Shown: positions 1 to 8,982 of the stretch, piece by piece
How the letters are laid out: every line of letters begins with the position of its first letter
Numbering within the stretch: the stretch's first letter is position 1
Source: Aliidiomarina celeris
GTDB lineage: Bacteria > Pseudomonadota > Gammaproteobacteria > Enterobacterales > Alteromonadaceae
Reading direction: 5' to 3'
Length of the DNA stretch: 64,000 nucleotides
NCBI RefSeq assembly: GCF_003316875.1
Contig: NZ_QMIL01000004.1
Span: 62,001 to 126,000, forward strand
Translations under genes and position numbers: made by a program
The notes under the pieces: generated by a model
Database searches by the model: none
Seen by the model: the letters and a program-made list of their open reading frames with translations, nothing else
What the model was told of the DNA's origin: nothing

Positions 1-697
1 CACCCGGGTATTTCAGACAGGTGCCAATTGCCGATTGAATGCGCTCGGCATTCATGGCTAAGCTTTTACCGCGCTCGTGGCAGTTGAGTAGCGCCTTTGC
101 AAAGGATAACGCCTCACTGTCGGCGAGCTCGCTAACCAACACTATCTCTGGCGCGTCACTGGTATTGTTTGGTACAGCAGTACGTTGGCGAGCGGCCCAA
201 TCGGTACTGCCCGACACCACTACGCTAATTCTATGCTTGCCGCCGGTGAAACGGCTGTGCAATACCAACTCTTGTAACTCGTCCACAATAATCGGCGAAA
301 GGGTATGTGCGTCGTCGATTACAATCATTAAATGTTGGCCATAAGCCGCTGACAATGTTGGCAAGGTGCGGCGAATGGTTTTACTTAACGAGGCTTCTGC
401 TGGGGCATTTTGCAGGCTGCTAATTTGTTGCAAAAGTCGCTGGCGTACATGTTCGATGGTCAGTTTGGCGTTGGCGCTGAGGTAGGCAATATTGGCGTAG
501 TCTGAGGCCTGTTCCATAAAGCTTTCGAGCAGCGTCGATTTTCCAGCACCTTGTGGGCCGGCAACAATCACCATTTGGTTTTTGAACGTGGTTACATAAT
601 GAAGCTGCTCGAGCAATTTTTGCTGGCTTGGCAGAATACGCACAGGCATGGCGAGTGGCGTTTGCTGGGTGGTATCTGTATGTGCTACTGAAGTCAT
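1..697 (-). CDS. damX: DamX-like AAA ATPase, N-terminal part (runs off the left edge)
   Basis: Reading leftward from ATG at 697 there is an open frame to the window edge (about 232 residues seen). It has a Walker A motif GPQGAGKS near residue 47 and a Walker B-like strand LMIVIDDAH, as in the ExeA/AAA_22 ATPase group. It lies 47 bp downstream of aroB on the same strand, the position of damX after aroK-aroB. DamX of Vibrio/Shewanella-type bacteria carries such an ATPase domain before a membrane anchor and a C-terminal SPOR domain that binds septal peptidoglycan; the anchor and SPOR parts would lie outside this window. The ATPase family is clear. The name damX rests on position and is moderately sure. 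Confidence 0.75.
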   Translation of the reverse strand, partial: MTSVAHTDTTQQTPLAMPVRILPSQQKLLEQLHYVTTFKNQMVIVAGPQGAGKSTLLESFMEQASDYANIAYLSANAKLTIEHVRQRLLQQISSLQNAPAEASLSKTIRRTLPTLSAAYGQHLMIVIDDAHTLSPIIVDELQELVLHSRFTGGKHRISVVVSGSTDWAARQRTAVPNNTSDAPEIVLVSELADSEALSFAKALLNCHERGKSLAMNAERIQSAIGTCLKYPG

Positions 698-744
698 GCA
701 GGGCCTCTTGTGTTCGCTACACTCAAGGCCTTTGTGCCCGAGCG

Positions 745-1818
745 CTACTGGTGTGCGACGCTGGCTTGCAAAAGTTCAGGGGCTATGGGCTGCTCGGTAA
801 TTGCGGCACAGCCTATTGCCGTAGGTAAAACGAAGCGTACTAACCCGTTTTGAACTTTTTTGTCTCGGTACAAGCCCGCCTGCCAATCTTGCCACTGCAT
901 ATTCGGAGCAGAGGTCGGCAAACCTGCGGCTTCAACCAAGGCTTTAATGCGTCGGTAATCTGACACATCGCACCATTGCATTGCACTAGCTAGGTGTGAA
1001 GCAATTACCATGCCAGCAGCAACGGCTTCACCATGCAGCCAATTGCCATAGCCCGCATACGACTCAATAACATGGCCAAAGGTGTGGCCGTAGTTTAATA
1101 ATGCACGCACGCCTTGCTCGCGCTCGTCTGCGCTCACTATGCGGGCTTTAATAGAGCAGCTCACCTCAATAGCGTAGCGCAGCGCTTCCGGATCTCGTTG
1201 CAGTAATGCCGGCATGTTCTGCTCTAGCCAGGTAAAAAAGTTGGCGTCTTCGATAACGCCGTACTTAATCACTTCCGCTAACCCAGCTTTTAACTCGCGT
1301 TCGGGTAAGGTTTCTAGCGTTGTGGTGTCAATAACAACAGCGTTCGGCTGGTGAAAGGCACCAATCATGTTCTTGCCCAGCGCGTGATTCACAGCGGTTT
1401 TACCGCCTACAGACGAGTCTACTTGTGCCAGCAAGGTAGTGGGTACTTGCAGAAAACGAACGCCACGTTGAAACGTCGCAGCCACAAAACCAGCCAGGTC
1501 GCCCACAACACCACCGCCAAGTGCCAAAATAATACCGTCGCGGTGTAAGCCACTTTCCATCACGGCGTTGAGCGCCTCCGTGTAGGTTGCAAGGGTTTTG
1601 TATTGCTCGCCGTCGGGCATTAAAAAGGTGCCATGCAAGCGGTTGCCAAGCATGGTTTTTACTGCGGGCAAGTAAAGGGGAGCTACGGTTGGGTTCGACA
1701 CAACGAACACCTGCCCCGAGCCCACAGACTCGAGCGCAGATGAAAGATATTGCATTGCTCTCGCACCAATAAAAACAGGATAACTACGCTCGCCTAAGTT
1801 CACTATAAGTGGGTTCAT
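745..1818 (-). CDS. aroB: 3-dehydroquinate synthase
   Basis: Cytosolic NAD- and metal-dependent cyclase converting DAHP to 3-dehydroquinate, step two of the shikimate pathway. The 357-residue product has the family length and typical blocks: GGGVVGDLAGF (NAD/phosphate binding), PTTLLAQVDSSVGGKTAVN (substrate site) and LNYGHTFGH (metal-binding His). The start chosen is ATG at 1818, five bases after AGGAG (1828-1824); a GTG at 1824 in the same frame overlaps that ribosome site and is unlikely. It follows aroK by 27 bp, so the two are probably one transcript leading into the damX-like gene. Confidence 0.97.
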   Translation of the reverse strand: MNPLIVNLGERSYPVFIGARAMQYLSSALESVGSGQVFVVSNPTVAPLYLPAVKTMLGNRLHGTFLMPDGEQYKTLATYTEALNAVMESGLHRDGIILALGGGVVGDLAGFVAATFQRGVRFLQVPTTLLAQVDSSVGGKTAVNHALGKNMIGAFHQPNAVVIDTTTLETLPERELKAGLAEVIKYGVIEDANFFTWLEQNMPALLQRDPEALRYAIEVSCSIKARIVSADEREQGVRALLNYGHTFGHVIESYAGYGNWLHGEAVAAGMVIASHLASAMQWCDVSDYRRIKALVEAAGLPTSAPNMQWQDWQAGLYRDKKVQNGLVRFVLPTAIGCAAITEQPIAPELLQASVAHQ

Positions 1819-1845
1819 AAGCACTCCTGTTCTTTATTGGGGAGG

Positions 1846-2364
1846 TTAAAAGCCGAGCTTCTCAATAATTTGACCGGCAACAATTTTGGCGCTTTGTTCG
1901 TCGGTTTGAATCACGATGTCGGCAATTTCTTCATAAAGCGGCTCGCGCTCTTGCGCTAAACTTTCTAACACTTCGCGTGGGTTTTCTGCATTGGCCAGTA
2001 GCGGGCGTTTTTTATCACGCTCTGTACGCGCTACTTGCTTGTCGATCGTGGTTTTTAAATACACCACAATACCCCGCGCCGACAAACGGTTACGGTTTTC
2101 TTTGCTAATAATTGAGCCGCCACCGGTGGCAAGTACAATGCCCATGTTCTCGGTAATTTCTTCAATTACTTTTTCTTCACGAACCCGGAAGCCTTCTTCG
2201 CCTTCAAGTTCGAAAACCCAACTAATGTCAGCACCTGTACGGCGCTCAATTTCGGTGTCCGAGTCGAAAAAGTCTAAGTGGAGGGATTTGGCGATTTGCC
2301 GCCCGATCGTACTTTTGCCGGCGCCCATTGGGCCAACTAGGAATATATTACGCTTCTCAGCCAT
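1846..2364 (-). CDS. aroK: Shikimate kinase I
   Basis: Phosphorylates shikimate with ATP in the aromatic amino acid pathway. At 172 residues it is full length. Walker [12 protein letters not shown] is at residues 11-21, followed by the shikimate-binding FFDSDTEIE segment, GGG near residue 80 and a lid region [10 protein letters not shown]. First gene of the aroK-aroB-damX-like run; a good promoter lies about 90 bp upstream. In most relatives pilQ/hofQ sits directly upstream of aroK; here it does not. Confidence 0.97.
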   Translation of the reverse strand: MAEKRNIFLVGPMGAGKSTIGRQIAKSLHLDFFDSDTEIERRTGADISWVFELEGEEGFRVREEKVIEEITENMGIVLATGGGSIISKENRNRLSARGIVVYLKTTIDKQVARTERDKKRPLLANAENPREVLESLAQEREPLYEEIADIVIQTDEQSAKIVAGQIIEKLGF

Positions 2365-2452
2365 AACTTGATTACGTCACTTCTTTTGAATCGCGATTAC
2401 ACACAAATGATGAGTGTCTATCCACCCCTGTACCTGTGAAAAAAGACACGCG

Positions 2453-2481
2453 ATTATCGCAATTTAACCTCGGGGGTGCAA
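2453..2481 (-). promoter_or_regulatory. Sigma-70 type promoter for aroK
   Basis: On the minus strand a -35 TTGCAC (2481-2476) is followed after exactly 17 bp by a -10 GATAAT (2458-2453). It points at aroK, whose start is at 2364, giving a leader of about 80 nt. The element lies between the PilN-like gene and aroK, so aroK-aroB can be transcribed independently of the remnant pilus genes. Confidence 0.55.
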
Positions 2482-2505
2482 CCAGTAAGCCGCTGGGCGT
2501 GTTCG

Positions 2506-2982
2506 CTAACCGGGTTTTGCCGTTATAAATGCACTAACATGGCGGCAGTTCGGCGCCAAGTGCTGCCAAATAACCTTATCGCTTTCAATCTGTTGCAGAA
2601 CCCAGTCGGTTCCCTGCAGCTGGCCTTGTGGGTATAGTGTTTGAATTCCATTTCCGCTGTGCTGAACCTGAATATAGGGTTCAGGCACATGCAATACTGC
2701 GGCTAAAACCCGAGCCTGCGGAACTTCTATGCGCTTGCATGGGTTTTCGCTCGCGCTATTGTGCTGCAATGGCATGGGCTCGGGATCCGGTTCTTGTTCC
2801 GTAATTTGCACAGCAGTTGGGTTCTCGGTTTGAACCGCTGTAGACAAATGCATGGGCTCTGCTGGCTGTGGTTTGAGCACGTAGAGAATGGTGCTACAGC
2901 ACAACACGCAAAGGCCAAAACTAAGGTACAGGTTGCGGCGTTGCGCATTGCGGAGCGCCCGTGGGCGCAGCAAATTGATCAT
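2506..2982 (-). CDS. PilN/HofN-like small inner-membrane protein, reduced
   Basis: 158 residues. It starts MINLLRPRALRNAQRR, matching the INLLPWR-type start of PilN/HofN, followed by one membrane segment (about residues 19-35, LYLSFGLCVLCCSTILYVL). A Pro/Glu-rich stretch follows, then a C-terminal block with GTDWVLQQIESDKVIW that loosely recalls PilP/GspC homology regions. The ATG overlaps the stop of the upstream gene (ATGA), so the pair is translationally coupled. The place between mrcA and aroK is where pilMNOPQ or hofMNOPQ normally sits. No PilO, PilP or PilQ follows. Calling it PilN-like is inference from position and the first 35 residues; the function may be lost or altered. Confidence 0.6.
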   Translation of the reverse strand: MINLLRPRALRNAQRRNLYLSFGLCVLCCSTILYVLKPQPAEPMHLSTAVQTENPTAVQITEQEPDPEPMPLQHNSASENPCKRIEVPQARVLAAVLHVPEPYIQVQHSGNGIQTLYPQGQLQGTDWVLQQIESDKVIWQHLAPNCRHVSAFITAKPG

Positions 2983-3593
2983 AACGCAGCCTGCTGAGCG
3001 AGGGCTATGGCGTGTTCACAATCCTGAACGCGCGGCCAAACACCGGCGTACGGCCAAGGTTCTGCTGTGCGTTCGTGGCGCATAGCAAGCGTAAAACCAA
3101 AGGGGACTACGCCCTGTTGCTCTAGCGGGTGCAAAAAGGAATAAAACCATTCTTTTTTTACCGCAACAAGGCTGTATTGCTGTTTATTTTTGCAGGTATC
3201 CCAAATCCAGTCGTTTACCACGTAGCCTTCTTGTTGCAAATACAATGCCCCCCAGTTAGGGCCTAAGCGCAAGTTTAACCTGCCCTTTGGTGGCTCTAAT
3301 TGCAGGTGTAAATGCTGTGACGCAATGCTGGGATGGGTAGTGGTAAGCCACCATTTGGGGAGCCGAGTAAGTTTAACATTTCCTTTTTGAAAAATATTTT
3401 CTGCAATTTGGGAACTAATGAATTGGCCAAGGCTCTCAGTACTGTGTGTGTGGATTGGTCGCTGGCAGAGCAGCAGTACCTTTTGTTTGCTCTGCCGAGC
3501 GCCCTGTTTTTTCAACCACGCCAACGTGAACCAGCCCTCGCTTAACACCACTCCTATGGTTTCATTTTGAATCGGTAGACAAATATTTGTCAT
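2979..3593 (-). CDS. PilM/HofM-like protein, reduced and divergent
   Basis: 204 residues, much shorter than PilM (about 350) and shorter than E. coli HofM (about 260). It has no signal peptide or membrane segment. The N-terminus (IGVVLSEGWFTLAWLKKQG) resembles the start of an actin-like PilM fold, but no clear nucleotide-binding motifs can be seen. Strong ribosome site AGGAG before ATG at 3593. Divergent from mrcA, as pilM is in most gammaproteobacteria, and coupled to the PilN-like gene by a 4-bp overlap. Identity is inferred mainly from locus; the ORF itself is convincing. Confidence 0.55.
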   Translation of the reverse strand: MTNICLPIQNETIGVVLSEGWFTLAWLKKQGARQSKQKVLLLCQRPIHTHSTESLGQFISSQIAENIFQKGNVKLTRLPKWWLTTTHPSIASQHLHLQLEPPKGRLNLRLGPNWGALYLQQEGYVVNDWIWDTCKNKQQYSLVAVKKEWFYSFLHPLEQQGVVPFGFTLAMRHERTAEPWPYAGVWPRVQDCEHAIALAQQAAL

Positions 3594-3663
3594 GCGCGCT
3601 CCTTGCTTGTCATTCGTTGAATGTAAAATTCAGGTATACTTTGTGTAGAAACGTTAATTACGG

Positions 3664-3692
3664 TTAAATTTAGTGCAGAAGCTGCCTATAAT
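3664..3692 (+). promoter_or_regulatory. Candidate promoter of mrcA
   Basis: A perfect -10 TATAAT (3687-3692) lies 37 bp before the mrcA GTG. A weak -35 TTAAAT (3664-3669) is 17 bp upstream. The divergent PilM-like gene shares this intergenic region. Confidence 0.45.
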
Positions 3693-3728
3693 GCGCCGGT
3701 ATTTTGTTGGGTTATTGCGGAAAACGTT

Positions 3729-6335
3729 GTGGTTAAATTTTTTAAGTGGATCTTCATTCTCGGTCTTATCGGCCTTGCTTTAGGTGTCGGTACCGTGGTG
3801 GGCCTGTATTTTTACGTAAAGCCGGAATTGCCCAGTGTGGAAACCCTACGCGACGTTCGGTTTCAAACCCCTATGCAGGTATATACGGTAGACGGCAAAC
3901 TCATTTCACAGTTTGGCGAGCAGCGTCGTATTCCGGTTACCTACGACGAATTACCTCAGCAACTTATAGACGCGGTGTTGTCGACCGAAGATTCGCGGTT
4001 TTATGAGCACTTTGGCGTAGACCCAATTGGCGTAGCACGCGCTTTCCGGGTTGTGGTAATGACCGGCTCTATGCGCGAAGGCGCCAGTACCATTACCATG
4101 CAAGTCGCGCGAAACTTCTTCCTCACGCGGGAAAAGAAGATAATGCGCAAAATAAAAGAAGCCTTTATTGCGGTGCATATTGAGCGTTTGCTCAGCAAAG
4201 AAGAAATTCTTGCACTTTATATGAATAAGCCCGGATTAGGGCATCGCGCTTTTGGTGTGGCGGCTGCGGCGCAAGTTTATTATGGCAAAGAACTCAACGA
4301 ACTTACCCTGGCCGAAATAGCAACCATCGCAGGCCTGTTCCAAGCACCGTCGGCGTTGAATCCGATTTCGAACCCAGAACGTTCAGTGCAGCGGCGGCGT
4401 ATTGTGCTTGGCAGAATGCTCGAAACGGGTGCGATTACCCAAGCTGAATACGAGGAAGCGTACAACGCGCCAGTAACGGCGAGTTATCATGTTGCACAAC
4501 TCGAGGCCAGCGCACCTTATGTTGCCGAAATGGTACGCCAAGAAATGGTGAATCGTTACGGCGAAGACGAGGCCTATAACAGTGGTATGAAGGTTTATAC
4601 CACCGTGCACTCAGAACTTCAGGCGGCTGCAGAAACCGCCCTTCGGCAAAACCTGCATGACTATGACGAACGTCACGGTTACCGCGGTGCTGTGGCCAAA
4701 CTCTGGGGTTACAGCGCGGCCGAGCTTGCGCAGTTGCGTGCCGGTGGTGCCATAGACGCAACAACACTTGCCACCATTCGCTCATTCCAAGGAAATCGTT
4801 GGGAGCAAAGCGCAATTCGTAGCCACTTAGCGCGCCAACCGCGGTTTGGTCGGCTTATTGCTGCGGTGGTGCTAGCTGTGCATGAGCAGTCCGCCGAGGT
4901 TATGATGCGGGGCGGCGAGGTGGTGACCTTACCTTGGCAGGCACTCGACTGGGCGCGGCCTTTCTTAGACCATGATCGACAAGGCCCGCCGCCGTCAACC
5001 GCAGCAGAGGTGTTAAATGCCGGCGACCAAGTGTGGTTGCGTGAAGTTGAAGACGGCTTGCGCCTTGCTCAATTACCCGCACCGTCCTCTGCCATTGTGT
5101 CGCTGAACCCGCGAGATGGCGCCTTACAAGCCGTGGTGGGCGGCTATAGTTTTAACGTAAGCCAATACAACCGCGCTACACAAGCCAAACGGCAAGTGGG
5201 CTCAACCATTAAGCCTTTTATTTATGCAGCCGCGCTAGAAAATGGCTTTACGTTATCTACTTTAGTGAACGACGCCCCTATTACCCAATGGAACCCAGGC
5301 GAAGGCTCTGCCTGGCGACCGCGCAACTCGCCGGAAGTTTACGACGGCCCAATACGGGTGCGCGAAGCGCTAGCACGCTCCAAAAACGTGGTGTCGGTGC
5401 GCTTAGCGCGCGCTATTGGTATTAATACGGTAGCCGACTATTTGCTGCGTTTTGGTTTTCAGGAAAACGACATCAACCGCAGTGAGTCTTTAGCGCTTGG
5501 TTCTGCAAGTTTTACCCCGCTGGAAATGGCTCGGGGCTTTGCTGTATTTGCCAACGGTGGTTTTTTGGTAGAGCCTTACTTTATTAGCCATATTGAAGAC
5601 ACCGAAGGCAACGAGCTGTTCCGCGCTAACCCTGCAGTGGCTTGCCTCAGTTGCGAACAAGACCTGGCAGAGATGGCAGAGCGGGTGCAGGAGCCGAGCA
5701 CCGTCACCGACGAGTCAACACCAACAAGTGAACCGCAAGTGCTGAGCTTTGATTTTCCTTTGGCACCGCGGGCTATTCCGGAGCAAACCGCCTACTTGGT
5801 TGCCGAAGCCATGAAGTCGTCAATTTGGGGCGGCGGCTCTTGGGCGCATCAAACCGGTTGGAATGGTACCGCTTGGCGTGCGCAGGCTCTGCGCAATCGT
5901 AATTTGTCGGGTAAAACAGGAACCACGAACGACGTAAAAGACACTTGGTTTGCAGGCTTCACCAGCGGCACCTCTACCATGCTTTGGGTTGGCCACGATA
6001 ATCTTAACAATGTATTGGGCCGGGTAACCTTGAATACTAATTTAGGTCGCCAGCGGCAACCTATTGTGGGTTCAGAAGCTGGTGGTACCACCGCACTACC
6101 CGGCTGGGTTCGTTACATGCAAACGGCATTAACCCAGGTGGAAAGTGAGTCGCTGCCGTTACCTACAGGCATGACCTCGGTTCGCATTGACCAAGAAACC
6201 GGAAAGCTGAGCCGCCGTACCGACCACACCAGTATGTTTGAATACTTTAAGGTAGGCACCGCGCCTCGGGAGTTTGCGGCAGACGGAGAACGCCCGCCGC
6301 TCATTTTTGAAGACAACAGCGAAGGGCTGTTCTAA
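3729..6335 (+). CDS. mrcA: Penicillin-binding protein 1A, bifunctional peptidoglycan synthase
   Basis: Class A PBP that polymerises and cross-links peptidoglycan at the inner membrane. 868 residues. A membrane anchor lies at about 8-30. The glycosyltransferase domain has catalytic Glu87 in STEDSRFYEHFGVD. An OB-like insert (about 310-440) precedes the transpeptidase domain, which has Ser492 in GSTIKPF, SKN at 551-553 and KTG at 729-731. All catalytic residues are present. The start is GTG at 3729, giving VVKFFKWIF, with only a weak ribosome site. The stop overlaps the convergent metL stop by 4 bp. Divergent from the remnant pilM/N genes, the standard mrcA neighbourhood. Confidence 0.97.
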   Translation: MVKFFKWIFILGLIGLALGVGTVVGLYFYVKPELPSVETLRDVRFQTPMQVYTVDGKLISQFGEQRRIPVTYDELPQQLIDAVLSTEDSRFYEHFGVDPIGVARAFRVVVMTGSMREGASTITMQVARNFFLTREKKIMRKIKEAFIAVHIERLLSKEEILALYMNKPGLGHRAFGVAAAAQVYYGKELNELTLAEIATIAGLFQAPSALNPISNPERSVQRRRIVLGRMLETGAITQAEYEEAYNAPVTASYHVAQLEASAPYVAEMVRQEMVNRYGEDEAYNSGMKVYTTVHSELQAAAETALRQNLHDYDERHGYRGAVAKLWGYSAAELAQLRAGGAIDATTLATIRSFQGNRWEQSAIRSHLARQPRFGRLIAAVVLAVHEQSAEVMMRGGEVVTLPWQALDWARPFLDHDRQGPPPSTAAEVLNAGDQVWLREVEDGLRLAQLPAPSSAIVSLNPRDGALQAVVGGYSFNVSQYNRATQAKRQVGSTIKPFIYAAALENGFTLSTLVNDAPITQWNPGEGSAWRPRNSPEVYDGPIRVREALARSKNVVSVRLARAIGINTVADYLLRFGFQENDINRSESLALGSASFTPLEMARGFAVFANGGFLVEPYFISHIEDTEGNELFRANPAVACLSCEQDLAEMAERVQEPSTVTDESTPTSEPQVLSFDFPLAPRAIPEQTAYLVAEAMKSSIWGGGSWAHQTGWNGTAWRAQALRNRNLSGKTGTTNDVKDTWFAGFTSGTSTMLWVGHDNLNNVLGRVTLNTNLGRQRQPIVGSEAGGTTALPGWVRYMQTALTQVESESLPLPTGMTSVRIDQETGKLSRRTDHTSMFEYFKVGTAPREFAADGERPPLIFEDNSEGLF

Positions 6336-8791
6336 ACCATTTGGTTTTGGTTGCCCAAGCGGGCGAGCAGCTGGTGAAGATCAGACTGCACACCGCCCGC
6401 TGTTACCTTTTTACCTGCGCCCGGGCCGCTAATAACCAGTGGCATTTCTGCATACCAGTCACTGAAAATAACGAATATGTTCTCCCCCGGAATAAGGTTG
6501 GTGAGCATGTCTGTGTTGCTGATAAACTCAATACCCACGCGCGCATGGCTACGCCCTTCTTCCACTGAAAAACTCGCCATAAGGCGTGGTAACTTGTCTT
6601 CTTGGCGTGCCTTCGCCCAAAGCTCCGCCATGGGGGCGTCGAGCTCATCCACGCGGGCCAAAAACTCTTCCAGCGGTAAGTCTTGCAGCGGCTCAGGCAC
6701 TAAGCCTTCTATTTCCACGTCGTCCCAGTCGAGAGTAGCGCCTATGTCGCGCGCCACAATCAGCAGCTTGCGAACAATGTCGTGACAGGAAAGGTCTTCG
6801 CGCGGGTCAGGTTCGGTAAAGCCTTCCGCTTTAGCACGGCGAACCAAAGCACCAAAACCTTCTTTGCCTTGGTCGTAGTGCTCAAAAAGCCAACTCATGG
6901 TACCGGAGAAAATACCTGAAATGCTACGAATACGGTCGCCAGAACGTTGTAAGTCGTTAATAGCATAGTTTAAGGGTAAGCCTGCACCTACCGTGGTGTT
7001 GTATAGCCATTCGCGCTTGTATTCGTGCTGGATGGTGCGAATCTCGCGGTACAGAGCGTCTTGCGACGCGCCCGCTCTTTTGTTCGCACTGATTACATGC
7101 ATGCCATTGGCAAAGAAACTCGGGTAAAGCTGCGCCAACTCACTGGAGTCGGTGAGGTCCATAACAACCAGCTCGTCGCAAGGCGCATTGGGTAATTCGC
7201 GCAGCAATTCTGTAATTAAGTAAGGCCGCGCCAGGCGTTCAAAGTTGTCGCTCCAGTCTTGTAAGTCTACCCCGTTATAGTCGAGCCAAACGCGCTTGGA
7301 GTTGGCAATCCCCATAATCTTTACATCCACCGACTCGTTCAAGTTGTCGCGCTGGGCACGGAACAGTTGCAGCCACTCGCTACCAATGTTGCCTCGGCCC
7401 ATCACCAGCACACCTACGCTGCGGCGGAAGTTAAACAGCAAGCTATGTAGCCGGTTAAGGAGCCGATGGTCAAGCTTCTGCCCTAATATAGCAATTGCGG
7501 AATTGCTGTTCGGTGCAACCGCGAAATGGCGGAGTTGCTGTTCGTCTACTTCCCGTTTTAACACGGCAAACTGGCGAGTTTCTTTAATCCGCGCGCCTAC
7601 GAGCGCAACCATACTGTAGCCGCTCACTTCTTGCGACAAATGGTCGGCGTCTTGGCCGGCAAACCAATTGCGCACGTAGTCGAGGTGGTTTTGGTGAAAT
7701 GCAAAATGGCGCTGGGCTTGATCAGTCCAACTCACTAAAGGCGCTAAACCGTTGGTTTCAAAAGCTTCTAAAAGCGCTTTATGTTCAAGCGGAATGCTAA
7801 AAAGGGTAACGTCTTGTAGCGAAGTGAGCACCTTGCCTTGTGCGTCGGTGTAGTCGTATTGGCCAATGCGCGTTTGCTGGTTTTCTACTTTCAAACTGGA
7901 GCGCACACTAATAACCATGCGCTGGCGATCGACCGGCTGAAAGGTGCGAGGGTGCAACACTGGGCTACCGAGCCGCGCAAGCTCTTCTGCTTCCGACCAA
8001 TCTAAAGTGGGAAGGCTTACCACCCGCTCAACCTTACGTGGGTCTGCACTATAAACACCGGCCACGTCTTTCCAAATCGTGGTTTGGCGGCTGTTTACTA
8101 AGCTTCCAATAAGTGTGGCGGAGTAGTCACTACCATTGCGGCCGAGCAGTAAGGTGCGGCCTGTGCCTGCTTCGGCACAAATAAAGCCAGTTACAATAAA
8201 GCGTGTACCTGGGTAGGGCGCAATGCGAGCCAGCAATGCCTCGCGCGAGGCTTGGGTATGAATAATCGGCTCGGCTGCGTCGTCGGCCTGTAAAAAGGTG
8301 CGGGCGTCAATAAAGTCGGCGCGGGTGCCTTGTTTTTGTAGCAGGGCCGCGAGTAAGCGTGCCGACCACAGCTCGCCGTATGCGCATAATTCTGCGCGCT
8401 CTATTTCTTCTTCGCCCACCAACCAACGATGCCAGCGTTCAAAGTCTTGGTCCGACAGTGCTCGGGTCACCTCCAGCGGGCGACCCGCCAATAATTCGTC
8501 AATTAAGCCTTGTTGATAACGTTGCAACGACGCCAGTAGACTGGCGGCATACTCAGGCTCATTTTCGCGCGCTTCAGCAATGGCAATAATACGGTTGGTG
8601 GTGTCGCCGGCGGCGGAAACAACAACCATATCGCTGCTGCCTGCATGTTCTGTAACAATGCGGGCGACACGCCGATAACAATAGGCGTCGGCCAAGCTAC
8701 TGCCACCAAATTTGTGCAGGTGAACGTCGTCGGCAATGGCTTGAATACGCTCGGCGCTAATATGATATTCGTTGTTTGTTTCTGTAGTCAT
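6332..8791 (-). CDS. metL: Bifunctional aspartokinase II / homoserine dehydrogenase II
   Basis: Catalyses the first and third steps from aspartate to homoserine, feeding methionine and threonine. 819 residues from ATG 8791, which has an AGGG site 5 bases upstream; a GTG two codons earlier lies within that site. The N-terminal aspartokinase has HKFGGSSLAD and the C-terminal homoserine dehydrogenase has GRGNIGSEW and NKRAG. The middle region is a divergent ACT-type linker, as in MetL rather than ThrA. Divergent from metJ across a region with met-box-like repeats, so probably repressed by MetJ with S-adenosylmethionine. metB, the usual partner, is not adjacent. Confidence 0.93.
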   Translation of the reverse strand: MTTETNNEYHISAERIQAIADDVHLHKFGGSSLADAYCYRRVARIVTEHAGSSDMVVVSAAGDTTNRIIAIAEARENEPEYAASLLASLQRYQQGLIDELLAGRPLEVTRALSDQDFERWHRWLVGEEEIERAELCAYGELWSARLLAALLQKQGTRADFIDARTFLQADDAAEPIIHTQASREALLARIAPYPGTRFIVTGFICAEAGTGRTLLLGRNGSDYSATLIGSLVNSRQTTIWKDVAGVYSADPRKVERVVSLPTLDWSEAEELARLGSPVLHPRTFQPVDRQRMVISVRSSLKVENQQTRIGQYDYTDAQGKVLTSLQDVTLFSIPLEHKALLEAFETNGLAPLVSWTDQAQRHFAFHQNHLDYVRNWFAGQDADHLSQEVSGYSMVALVGARIKETRQFAVLKREVDEQQLRHFAVAPNSNSAIAILGQKLDHRLLNRLHSLLFNFRRSVGVLVMGRGNIGSEWLQLFRAQRDNLNESVDVKIMGIANSKRVWLDYNGVDLQDWSDNFERLARPYLITELLRELPNAPCDELVVMDLTDSSELAQLYPSFFANGMHVISANKRAGASQDALYREIRTIQHEYKREWLYNTTVGAGLPLNYAINDLQRSGDRIRSISGIFSGTMSWLFEHYDQGKEGFGALVRRAKAEGFTEPDPREDLSCHDIVRKLLIVARDIGATLDWDDVEIEGLVPEPLQDLPLEEFLARVDELDAPMAELWAKARQEDKLPRLMASFSVEEGRSHARVGIEFISNTDMLTNLIPGENIFVIFSDWYAEMPLVISGPGAGKKVTAGGVQSDLHQLLARLGNQNQMV

Positions 8792-8884
8792 GACCACCCT
8801 TGCTTAATCGCTCTAAACACATGCTTGGTTTTGCATGTTTTACATCATCGAGAATCGTCATCATAACGAATGTTTTCTGCAAAT

Positions 8885-8908
8885 AGAAGTTTAGATGGCT
8901 AAATAGTT
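8885..8908. promoter_or_regulatory. Tandem met boxes (MetJ operator)
   Basis: Three abutting 8-mers, AGAAGTTT (8885-8892), AGATGGCT (8893-8900) and AAATAGTT (8901-8908). The first two each match the MetJ consensus AGACGTCT at 6 of 8 positions; the third is weaker. MetJ binds such boxes in tandem. The site lies between divergent metL and metJ, as expected for shared control. Confidence 0.5.
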
Positions 8909-8982
8909 TTGCTTCATGCATAATAACCAAATAATGCGATCATCTAAGCATATAACAAAATTGATTTACCGGAGGTTTACCC

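Noticed and set aside
2727-3085. Several overlapping frames around the PilN-like gene
   Set aside because: They are other-frame reads of the coupled PilM/PilN-like pair, which has better starts, spacing and composition.
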